The translations under genes were made by a program, and so were the position numbers. Below the pieces are notes generated by a model. It was not told the origin of the DNA. It did not search any database and was given only the letters and a program-made list of their open reading frames with translations. DNA of 64,000 bases from Juglans regia. Lineage: Eukaryota > Streptophyta > Magnoliopsida > Fagales > Juglandaceae. This document shows positions 23,481 through 35,500 of the stretch, one piece after another. The stretch spans positions 19,387,234-19,451,233 of the forward strand of contig NC_049903.1 of NCBI RefSeq assembly GCF_001411555.2. The letters run 5' to 3'. Position 1 is the first letter of the stretch. The number at the start of each line of letters is the position of its first letter.

Positions 23481-24774
23481 TTACAAGAGATTGCTACCTG
23501 AAGTTAGTGTGCAATGTGTCAATCTTTGATTGTCTAACCTGTCATATTGATTTCATGTATTAATTCATAAAAAATTGACATTTGGTGTATTGTTTTTCTA
23601 ACAAGAGATCAACGTATATAATTGCAAATTTTTTAAAATTCACGTACTAATTTCATAAAAGTTGGAAAACTTAAGTTTTGGTTTGTAAAAATATGAGAGT
23701 TCAAATATTAAAATAATTAATCCTAATTCTTAGACAAAAAATACTATAATTTATTAATTTATGATCAGACTTCATTGACCCAAATATGAATGACAAAAAA
23801 GTTGCCCGCCTTTTAGAGCATTGACAATGGCCTAGAGTCTAAATTTTGGCCAGAACTTCAACTTTTGGCTTTAGTCAAAATTTATATTGGACTAATTATT
23901 AAAGTTAAAATAGTAATATAATTTTATATATTTTAATAATATTTTACAATTTTTTATATATTTTACAAATAAGCTTCATATATTTCTTTAAATTGGATTC
24001 AACCACCGGATGCCACAAAACCTAGGCAAAATATATTACATATTGTTGAAAAATGAAATAGAATAAGGTATAAAATAATGGACTATTTTTCAAAATTGAA
24101 ATGGATAATATAAACTTTAAACTAATTAGATAATATAGACATTAAAATAACCTATAGATTTTTGAAATGGATGTAAGATATTACAAAACAAAAAGGGCAT
24201 TAAAAGTAACATTTATGTATATAATGTATGATGGGTCAAAAACTTCAAAACCCGCACACATGATATAAGATTAAAATATAATGGTTGTTGGAAATTATTA
24301 AAATATTACTTTAGTGAGTGATTAGTGTATATCCAAAGATGATTAGGGAGTTTAATTTACTGTAGCTCATATGTTGAGTTTTAGTGGTTTGGCTAGTTTA
24401 ATGTAGAAGATTTTACTCATGACCTATGAAGATGCATTGCTTTAGAGTTTTTCAATTGAAAATGCTTTTGTACGTATAATTTACATAATCATGTGTTGAT
24501 ATGTGACTTGATGAAAATAATAAAATTTTAAGATTTAAAATTTGAAACTCAAATTAAAAAAGAAAACGTTGATAAAATGAGACTGCTACTCAATATGTAT
24601 AATATTGTGCGTAAAATTGTAGTGTACGTGTAGCACTACTCAATCGAATATTGTGTTTTGATCTTCATTTTTTTTTAATGTCATTTTGTCTTGAATATAT
24701 ATTTTTTTAAAATTTTTAATTTTTTTAATAAGCAACTTGACACCATTATTACGGGGATGGTATAAATTAAGGGG
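23481..24774. other. Gene-free AT-rich stretch
   Basis: No gene is recognised. A MITE-like left end (gagcattgacaatggccta) lies at about 23817 but I found no matching right end. Confidence 0.4.
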
Positions 24775-25429
24775 CAGGGGTGTAAGAAAAAATTGAAAAG
24801 CCGGTTGAACTGGATCAGAATTGTGGGTTGGTCCGGTTTGTAATCGGTTCGGTGCAGTACTGGTTCTTAAAAAGAAAACCGGTTCTAAACCAGTGCGGTA
24901 TTGGTTTTTATATTTTGAAAACAGTTTCAATCCGAACCAAACCGATACATATATTTTTTTAATTTTTTAAATTATATATAGTTCTTATATTATTATTATA
25001 TATATTATATGCTATATTTCTAATTAATATACTAATACAATTAGACACTAATTATATTATTTTAGTCTTATTATTCAAATTTATTTTTTTTATTTTTGAT
25101 AAACTCATTCAAGTTTATTAATCTTATTAATAAGTTAGGCACTACTTATATTATACTATTATAATTGAATATTTAAGAATTAGTAATGCTAATAATAAAT
25201 AATAAATTCTCACTATTAAGTTTAGTATTAAAAAAATTATAATATTAAACATACATAGTGTCACATGTATAAATGGTAAACCAGACCGGATCGGACCGAA
25301 AGTTTCAATTTTGATAATAAATCGGTTTGTATCAGTTTTTAAATTTTTAAAAATTACTATATATCGGTTTGATTCTAAAATTTCTCCAAAACCAAATTGA
25401 ATCGGATTGGTTACACCCTTATTAAGGGG
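24767..25429. mobile_element. hAT-type MITE with perfect 8-bp duplication (first of two)
   Basis: The element is 24775-25421 (647 bp). Its ends CAGGGGTGTAA and TTACACCCTTA are near-perfect inverted repeats, flanked by identical TTAAGGGG at 24767-24774 and 25422-25429. Subterminal CCGGTT/AACCGG motifs recur and the centre is AT-rich. The 8-bp duplication and the terminal CAGGGGTGTAA are characteristic of hAT elements. It has no transposase. Confidence 0.9.
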
Positions 25430-25678
25430 CATAAAAACGTTACTCTATTGGATTATGAGAAATCTCAATAGAATAACTATTTTAAATTGAAAAGTGATAT
25501 TTGCAGTCTTAGAATATTCAATACTCTCTATTTTTCCACTTTTTTAAATTTTTGAATAATATTATATATATTCATGAGTTGTACAAGCGTTATATACTCA
25601 TTTTGAAAAAGAATTAAATCTATTATTAAAAAATTAATTTTTTTAATAAATCTCATATTTATTTACTTTTTTTAAAAT

Positions 25679-26385
25679 AATATATCTAGGGGTGTAAACT
25701 CAAACTGGAAAACCGGTCTGGTCCGGACCGGTTTTACTGGTTTTGAACCAATCCGGTCTGGAACCAGTTTTTAAAATGTAAAAACCAGCCAGTTCTGGGA
25801 TTTTTTGGCCCGGACCGAATCGGTTGATTAAAAAAAATAAAAAATAATATTTTTATATATAAGTTTTATACAAAATATTATATATATATATATTAAATAT
25901 TAATATATATAAGTTTTATATATAATGTATAATTATAAATTTTTATGTGAAATTTTATATATAATATATATATTTATATATGAAATAATTTCTTATTATA
26001 ATTTATAAATTATTACATAAAATTTTAATACTAAATCACTAAAAGTTTATAACTAATACTAATATATAACTTATAACTATACCAATAGTCTAATGTTAAT
26101 ACTATTATATAGTCTAATATATTAATAAAAGTATAAAAATTTTTTTTTTAAATCAAACAAATTTTTTTTTATAAAAAAATTTTAATGACAAATTGTAAAA
26201 CTTACATTTTAAAAAAATTGAAAAATCAGACCGGACCGGAAACCGATAAAATTGAAAATACTGGTTTAGGAAGGTAACTAGTGCGTAATTGGTTTTAAAA
26301 AATACAAAACCGGTACATATCGATTCGGTCCTAAATTTTATTCAAAACCAAATAAGACTGGACCAGTTACACCCCTAAATATATC
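25679..26385. mobile_element. hAT-type MITE with perfect 8-bp duplication (second), upstream of APC4
   Basis: The element is 25687-26377 (691 bp). Its ends TAGGGGTGTAAAC and GTTACACCCCTA are inverted repeats, flanked by identical AATATATC at 25679-25686 and 26378-26385. The subterminal GGTCCGGACCGG-type motifs are shared with the element at 24775. It ends 221 bp before the APC4 start codon, so it forms the distal edge of that gene's promoter. Confidence 0.9.
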
Positions 26386-26459
26386 GCACTTGCACAATCT
26401 ATCACTATAAATATAATTTCTCTTATCTAAAACATTCATTTATCATTTTAACCTAATTA

Positions 26460-26467
26460 TTTCCCGC
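26460..26467 (+). promoter_or_regulatory. E2F-type promoter site of APC4
   Basis: TTTCCCGC followed by C matches the plant E2F consensus TTTSSCGC exactly. It lies 131 bp before the APC4 ATG, within the short interval between the hAT MITE and the gene. E2F sites are typical of S-phase and cell-cycle genes, which fits a subunit of the anaphase-promoting complex. Function is inferred. Confidence 0.6.
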
Positions 26468-26598
26468 CAACAGAACGCACAAATCGTACTGGCATTGTAG
26501 CGTGGCTCGGTCGCCTAGGGTTTTCTACCTTCTTTGCAGTTTAGTGTCCCTGATTTAGCTACTCACCGTTTTTCGGGCAGCCTTTCCAAGCTTTATCC

Positions 26599-29500
26599 AT
26601 GGAAACGGACGAGTCCCCGCGCGTGCTTCCTTTCCAGCTTCAATTCGATAAGCCGGTCGCTTCTCAGGTTCTTTTTTCTTTCATGGCTTTGTGATCGACG
26701 GGTTTCGAAGGTATCTGTATGTGTCCATGTGCGTTTTCTAATTTCTTTCTTACAATTATAGATAAAAATTGCGGAGTGGAATCCGGAGAAGGATTTGCTG
26801 GCCATGGTCACGGAGGACTCAAAGATTTTGCTGCATCGTTTCAATTGGCAGAGATTGTGGACGATTTCTCCTGGTGAATATCTTTCTCATCTTCTCGTCC
26901 TTCCCGCCATTTCTTTTGTTTTGGCTAATTTTCTAAAATCTGCCCAGGAAGGTGCATAACATCCTTATGTTGGAGACCAGACGGCAAGGCAATAGCTGTT
27001 GGGCTTGAAGATGGAACAGTCACACTGCATGATGTTGAAGTTGACGGCCTTACTTTATTTTTCTTATTTGCTATTTATAGTTTGGCTATACACCTAGATT
27101 TGAGACCCATATTTTCCATGCTGTAGACAATATATCATTTTCATGAATATTGCTTTTTTCTTTAGTTTAGCGAGCAACATAATAATTGAACAATCAAAAC
27201 ATCACTAAAGCATTACCGATCAAAAAAAAAACATAATAATTGAACAAATGTTGGTTGCATATAATGTCTGCGGAAATGCAGCTTATGGCCCTTTTTCCCG
27301 TTTCATATCAGCTTGAAAGTCTTTTATGGTGCGTGTGAACTGAGCTTGGGTTGGTCGTCACTGCATTATGAGTAACATAGACCTAGCTCAAGAATTACTT
27401 AGCCAAACACATAACGTGGCTGTCAACTTTTTATTATGGGTCATAACATGGTTATCAACTGTCAATAAAAAACATAAAAGGGGTTCATATTAATCGCTAA
27501 GATGGCCCGTAAATAAAGTAGCCATTGTACCGGTCATACTTTATACAGACTAGAAAGCGATTATATGGGCTTTGATATTACTGAGTTTTGTCTTTAAAAT
27601 TTCTGTGGCTTTGAAATAAAATACAAGATTATGATTTTAATTTTTCTCTGGTAGTGTTTCTGGAGACTATTTATTGCATTGTTACACCATGTCCAATTTT
27701 GTGTTTATGTTGGCAACTGTGATAGGATGAAGATTTACTTTCTTTTTTCTTAAATCATATTCTTTACGTTTGACTAGTCATTTGATTAAAGGTGCGATTT
27801 TATAAATAAGGATTTAAGTTTGCCTAATTTGGATTCTTTTGCTGGGTGTTTGTGTTGCTTCAGTTTTGTAATAATTTTTTTTCATCTCTTACATATCTTT
27901 TAACTTATCATAAAAATTTGGTAATAATACATCTTCTCATTCATGTGAATATTTTTCATTTCATTTTTTATCATGTAAGCATGGCTATTCCTTTTACCAA
28001 CATGTAGAAATCTGAAGTGTATTTAGATAACGTGACGAATGTAGAAGCTCTTAATTTAGTGCATATTGCTGATCAAAATCTAGTGCATATTGCTTGCTCG
28101 TTGGTGATGTCATCTTGTCGTTGTAAATGTGTTTGATTGTGGAAAACTGTGAGTTGTATACTTCAAATTATATTTTTTGTTACCCGTCAAGGTGCAGCCT
28201 AATGCTCAATGGGAAGACTTGGGGTGAGCTGCAGACTTGGACATCCTAAATTCAATTTTGCCCTAGGAGTTACTTGGAATTAGCTAATACATTATTATGA
28301 ATGGTTGGGATTGTGTATCTGGGGTTTACTCTTAGGGTTGAGTCCAAAGGGATTTGCCTTGGTGAGGGTCCATGTTATAAAAATATGAATTTTTCATTGT
28401 TTATGCCTTCTCTAATCACTGATATCCTTTTTGTCAAGCAGAATGGAAGGTTGTTGAGAAGTTTAAAGTCCCATAGTGCTGCTGTTTTGTGTCTTAACTG
28501 GGAGGAGGATAATCATCTTATGAAAGTATGCCTTTCCTTTTTAATCTATATATGTGCATTCCATGTACCATTTTGAGCTTGATGGATTTATGGATAAAAA
28601 AGAAATAAGTATCATTTGTGGGAATTATTACTTTTAAAAAAGTATCGTTTGTGAGAATTATGACTGGGATTTTTTGGAAGCTTTTGTTGGGATTCTTACT
28701 AAGCTGGTATTGTTTTCTACTTCAGTTGAATATATGTTTTGAACAAATAAGTTTTGAATAAACTCCATTAAGTTTGAAATTAAAGTTAATCTTGGGTGTT
28801 CTTGAAATTTTTTAAAATCCTCTTTCTTTTTTTTTTTCTTTTTTTATTTTTTTTTTTTTTTTATAGGTAAGAAAAGTTTATTCAGACAAGTAAATAGGCA
28901 TAGCCCAAGTACACATGATTTTTTTTAACTTTCATGACAAGGAATCTTGTAGACCGTGCAAACACAACATATCTTTTTACCCTATTAAATTTCTGATCTG
29001 TGTAATGGGTCCACATCACATGGATCAAATAAATCATCAGCCTTTCATTGATGGGTAGTGACCCTTATAAATTGTTTACATCCAAGGGTACAAATCTTAG
29101 ACTTGGGGGAGTATATCCCAAGACCAAAGCCCTTACCATCACCATTATTTTATTTGAAACATTTGCTGACTCTTTCATTTGTCCTCTTTTTTGGTTGAAC
29201 CATTTTTTTTCTCTGGTGTTTGGGAAGGGGTGGGGTGTGTGGAAGGGGTTTACTTCTTTGATTGCAACTGATATTTTCACTTCCATCTCATTTTTCGAAT
29301 TGGGTTACAGGATGGCAATGGTAACTTATCTACATATGAAGATCGTACTTCATGTTTCTTTCCTCCTGCTCCAACAGTTCCTCGAATGCCTGGAGTGGTA
29401 TCTGGAGATGCTAGCTTCATGGATGACAACGAAGATTCATTTCGAGAATTTTCAAATTCTTCACAACAACGCTTTAACATCTTGTGTAGTGGAGACAAGG

Positions 29501-32500
29501 ATGGAAGCATTTGCTTTAGCATATTTGGCATTTTTCCAATCGGCAAAATTGTAAGTTACTATTTTACTCTGAATACTTCTTTATCATAGTGCATAAGTGA
29601 TGGGCTTGGTGACTGTGATTGTCAATGGCTCTCTTAAATAGCCATGTCTTGTTGTTTCAAGTTGTGTATCATGAAATCTATAAATTAGCTGTACAATCCA
29701 CAAAAAAGTGTGTTATGCTTTGCTATAATTAGTTGCTTTGTTAATGCATATTTCATTTTTATACAGGATCCTATTTATATGCCAAATTTGATCATCCAAA
29801 TTGCTAAAAGAGTGTCTTGTAACTTGCGAAAGGGCTGTGATTCTCTCACGCAAAACTTGCTTGAACTTAGATTCCTGTTACCAAATGGCAGGATACACAA
29901 GACAACTTTTGGAAGATGTAATTTATGAATTAGGCCTAGAGAAGAAAGGGATCAAATATCTTTACTATTTAGTTATTGGGCCATTGAAGTATGTATTCTA
30001 CCTTTCCTATTCTTGTCACAGCCTTATGTTATCTTTGAAGATGTAGATAAACAAGACTATTTGATTGGCCGCTCAGGATTGACTCAACCAAACTTGAATC
30101 CAGCTAGGTTTGTTTTGTAAATTAGCTGTTGATGTAAAATGATGATTGATTTTAATGTTATAACGCATGATAAATTAGATTTGACTCGCATAAGCTCATA
30201 TAACTTCTTATTTGTTATTATGTTTTGATAAGCAAGAAATCTGTTTTTTTTTTATTAATGGCAAAAGGTGTAACCTGAGTAGACAGGAAGTATTCAAGAG
30301 GCACCCATCTAGAAGGAGAAAATGATATAAGAAAATCATGCATGCTTAGGGGATGCTTGGGTAATGAGATGAGAAGAGAATTATATGAATAAGGTTTGAG
30401 TTAAGATATTTTATTGGGTTTTGGGAAAGGAGAGAGAAAAAGTTAAATAAAAATATTATAAAGTTAAAATACTGTTAGAATATAATTTTTTTAATCTCTT
30501 AATACTTTTAAAAAAATATATATAATTTTTAAATATAATTTTTTTTTTGAAATTTGAAAAAAAAAATGTATTGTTTTTTGTGTTTTGTTTGGAAAGTTGG
30601 AATGATTAGGTAATGATTAAATGAAAAAAGTTGAAGATTTGAAATTGAAAAGTGTTTGTTTGAGTGATGTTTGGAAAGTAAATTATGAGAAATTTTGAGA
30701 TGAGATGAGATCATCTCACTTCCCAAACAAGCCCTTAGTCTATTGAAGTCTATGGATGTAGTCAAAATGAAAAGAGTATTAATAAAGAAATTCTTGAGCT
30801 ATTCTTTTTTGATAATTTGTGATCCTTGAAGGCTTTATAATTTCTTTCCTTCCAATTACACTAAATGAGTCAAAGAGTGTCCATTTACAACACTACTGTG
30901 ATTAGCGGGGCCATCACTTAGTCTTCTCCAACAATAAAAAGATTGACAATTCTTCTGGGCATAGCACAAGCCAATCAAACTTGACCGAATAGGTCATTCT
31001 ATAGTGCACTTGCAATCTCGCAATGGAGTAGAAGATTATCAACGGACTCCTCACCCTTCTTACAAGTGCAATACCAATTGATCATGGATATTGATTTCTA
31101 TTTACCTAGTTCATATCTTTGTTTTGTGTGTTCCTGGGTCTCTCTTAAATTATCCATGTCAGAATCTTCCAAAGAGTGGTTGTCTAAGCAAAAAACACAA
31201 CTCTCAATGTAATCTTTGTTTGCTTCATGCTCTTCCATGGAAATAGGCTGTTAATATGAGGATAGCGTATGTTGTAGAAAGAACATTCGTTCAACAGTAC
31301 TCTCTTGGATGCTAATGAACGTCTTCACCTCTTCTCCTTTTGGTGGAATTTAATAGATTAACTGATGACATCTGAAGACTGATTCAAAGCATTAGGGTAA
31401 AGCTTGCTAACATTGAAGGTGATTTGGGTCAGCCTCACAAAATGGCAAAGTATCATTTATATACAGAAGATGGGATAGATTAATTACAACAATGTTTCCA
31501 GCCCCCATAGAGAAACCTGAAATAAAACACCCTTGACCAACTTTGTTAGCATTTTGCTTAGTACTTCCATGACTATAACAAAGAATAGAGAAACAAATAG
31601 TAGTAATGCAATAAGCTACCCAAGATTGCCATATTCCCCAAAACCACATCTCCTCAAACAAATGTAAAAGGAACTCCCAGTTAATAGGATCATATGCCTC
31701 TCAATTTGTATCACCCAATTTGAAGAATTGGTGACATCATTAATTTTATAATCAACTGATGACATGATCTCATTTGACTGGCTCCACCTTTGTGTAAGCT
31801 TCTAGGTCCAAAGTGGACATGATGGTCTCACTGCTTTTTTTTTTTTTTTTTAATAGATGTGGTCTCATTGCTTGTACTTCTACTGCCCACCTCAATCCAT
31901 TGCCCATTGTTATTTCTCTCTCTTGCATATATATAAACAACCTCCTACTTATAAAAAAAAACATATATAGAAACAACCTCCCCCTCTTCATATTGAACAT
32001 AGGTAGTGGAACCAACCCCAGTGACACATTCTTTCCCCTTTTTAGCGTCAAAGTCCACTCACTCACCTTGTCAACCCCTCCTATGGTCTGTCTCTAGTAA
32101 AACCTCATGATTTTCCATATTACAGAGATCGAAAGGAGAATCAATAACAATATTATTGCTTGGCTTATGGAGCTTGCATCTATATCCATTGGCTCTTTCG
32201 ATGCCCTCTTGGCACTACCCTACTATGTCTAAATGGATTTTCATCCAGCTCAATTAATCCAACACTCTTTCCATGCAGAACATCTTCATCAATCAACTAA
32301 ATAATGCTATCCTTGAGCAGAGCCTTGGTTGCTACACCATGCGGAGGAGAGCCAGTCTCCGATGACCTTTTCAGTTCATCCACATGTTGGGAAATCGATA
32401 CTTGTTTCAGTACTTGGTAATACCTAAACTGCTTGTAGTTATGTTCATCCACATAATTAAATGCTACCAATTGAGCAACATGATTCAAAACTTTCTATAA

Positions 32501-35500
32501 ATCTATAGAAAGGTATATAAAGGTATCTACAAAAAGTTGATTTGTCAAAATTTATAAATAAAATTATAAGATATAATATAAATAATATATATTTTCACAT
32601 CTAAGTAGCTTGTGGACAAGCTAGAACTTGTTCAGAAAATAAATAAACCATTGGTGACGTGAACATAAAATATACATCGATGATAAGCTCAAGCTTCATC
32701 CATATTCAAATAAAATTAAATGAATATAGCTTGATTACCCACGACTTGCTTGAACTCGACTTGCTTTTGTCAATATCTCCCAACTTCTTTTTGTATATGA
32801 TACATTATTGTTTTGTGAACCGGCTCAATGCCACATTCAATCGTTGAGGGCCTTTATGCTTTGCTTTGAAGTTGTCTCTAGTCTAAAGGTGAATTTTATG
32901 AAATCAGTGATGGTCTCAGTGGGTTATGTGCATAATATAATAGAATTGGCTTGTATTATGGGATGCAAGGCATCTTCTCTTCCTATGAAATACCTTGGTC
33001 TTCTCCTGGGTGCTGCTTATAAGTCAAAGGCGATGGGATGGTGTCATTGAAAATTTTGAGAGAAGGCTACAGGCTGGAAAAGAATAGATTTGTCAAACAG
33101 GGGAAGACTCACTCTAATCAGGAGCACTCTTGCTAAACTTCCTACATATTAATTGGCGAGGAAGCCAAGCTTCATTTGGTGAGATGAGATAAGGTTTGTG
33201 CTGATTCCTCGTGGAGGGTTGGGGATTTTTAAGAAGGTGCTTCTTGGGAATTGGCTACGACGCTTCTGTGGATGAATTAGATGTTTCTCTTATATACCTT
33301 ATTTCTTTGGGCCTTTGCTATTGTTTTCTTTGGGATTAGTTTTCATGATTTTCTTGTATCCACATCTAGCTCCTAATTTGTAACTCGGTGTTCTCAGTTG
33401 TATACTCCTTGTGTACTTGGGCTATGCCTTGTTACTTGCTTTAATAAAGTTTTTTTATACTTGTAAATAAAAAATTCAGCAAGTATGAAATCGGTTTGGT
33501 TCGGTTGGTCTTTGAGTAGTTTTCTAGACCAAACTGAACTGATTGTTCCATATTTATGGACCTTGAAACCATCCGGTTCAGTCTATAGTTAGTTTTCGGT
33601 TCAGTTTACCAGGATGATTTGGTTTGGGCTGGTTGGTATTATGGCCCAAATGTACAAGTGCTTAGCCCAAATATCAATTGTAGAGGCCAAATATTATTAT
33701 TATTTTTTGATTGGCACTAGGTGTCTGGGAACAGTGTCTTGACTAATCCTGGGGGTGTACAGGCCCTCGGCAAGAAGTTTCTAGTAAGTGCACCTCAGGT
33801 TATTCAAGGGGAAAATCCCCTAGTCCGATGGCCCCTAGAGATTGTTTGTACCCAAGGAGATTTGAACCTTAGACCTAGGGAGAACAACATACCCCCAAGC
33901 TCAAGGCCTTTACCACTTGAGCCAAATATTATTTTTAGAGGAACATCAATTGTATAATATTTATAGTATATAAAAATATTAAAAAATAACTAATTATACA
34001 TGGATTCTAATAGGTCCAGTCTAGTCCATGGTGAAAAATGCATGCCCAAGGACCAAACTGAAAACTAAAAAAAAAAAAAAAAAACAAAGTGAAATGTAAA
34101 CCGAAACCAATTGTGCTAGGCCAAAAAGGGGACTGAACTGTGCAAAACCTGTTGGTCGGTTCAGTTTTACTGTTTTTTTGAACAGTCCTATAATTTAGTC
34201 ACTACTTTGGTTTTAACCTAACTTGTTCCAGGTTCTTTATTCTTATTTTCATCTTTTTGCTAATAAGTTTTTTTTTTTTTGATAAGTAATAAGTTATTTT
34301 ATTGATATGAAGGTAGGCATAGCCCATGTACACTAGAAGTATACATGTGAATACACCTATTTAAGAACTCGAAACAGTTATAAGGAAATTATGAAAACTA
34401 AGACCATTCAAATCAAGAGCAATGGCCCACACAAACAAAGTCTTCCAAAAAAAGCTCCTAAACTCTTACAAAAAGCGTTCATGATTCTCAAAAAGTCTCT
34501 CATTACATTCGTTCCAAATACACCAGAGAATACATATAAGAACCATCTTCCACACTGCTGCAATCTGTGATGTTCCTGAGATCCCATTCCAGCTTGCAAA
34601 CAAATCAACCACCCTATCAGGCATCACCCATGCTATACCCATTCTACTGAAAAAATAAGTCCAGATATCTCGAGCAAAGTCACAATGAAGAAGTAAATGG
34701 TTCACCGTTTCCCCACTTTTTCTGCACAAACAGCACCAATGAGGCCACGTCTTCTAAGATTATCAAAGGTCCAAATCTTCCCTAGAGCCGCCGTCCACAC
34801 AAAAAATGCAGCCTTTGTAGGTGCTTTAGTCCTCCAGATGTTCTTCCAAGGGAACATATGCCTTTGATGCATATTAATAGAATCATAAAAAAAGCTTACC
34901 GAAAATTTCCTTTTCCTAGAGGGGCACCATACCATCGTATCTTCCAAAGAGGCAGCAGTAGAAATGTTATACAGCATGTTCAGAATTCCCACTAGCTCAT
35001 TCACTTCCCAATCGTGTGCATCCCGAGTGAGGTTAATGATCCACTCCTGTGTACCTTGGTTAATAACCCGCAAGTCAGCCACCTTAGCTTCTTTTTCCCG
35101 TGCAATTTTGAAAATCATAGGATAAGCATCCTTCAAGGCCGTGTCTCCCAACCACACATTTTGCCAAAAGTTGATCCTTCTACCATCCCCCAAACGTAGC
35201 CGAGTATTACTAGCAAAAGAGCACCAGCCTTTTCGTATAAACTTCCATAGCCCCACTCCATATGTCCCCCTACCCTCTTTAGAACACCAACCCCCTCTTT
35301 CACTTCCATACTTCATATCCACCACCCCTTTCCATAAAGCCCCCCTCTCATGGTTATAACGCCACAACCATTTCTCTAATAGTGCCTTATTGAATGCCCT
35401 CACATTCTGGACCCCCAATCCACCGTCTCTCAAAGGGGAACATACATTTTCCCACCCTACTAGATGAAACTTAAGCTCATCTCCTAACCCACTCCACAAA

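Noticed and set aside
29048..29554. 168-residue + strand frame
   Set aside because: It overlaps APC4 exon 5 in the wrong frame and continues through the upstream intron; the APC4 frame explains the conserved text.
32297..32488. 63-residue antisense frame in APC4 intron 5
   Set aside because: No motif recognised, and element boundaries could not be set; probably part of LINE debris.
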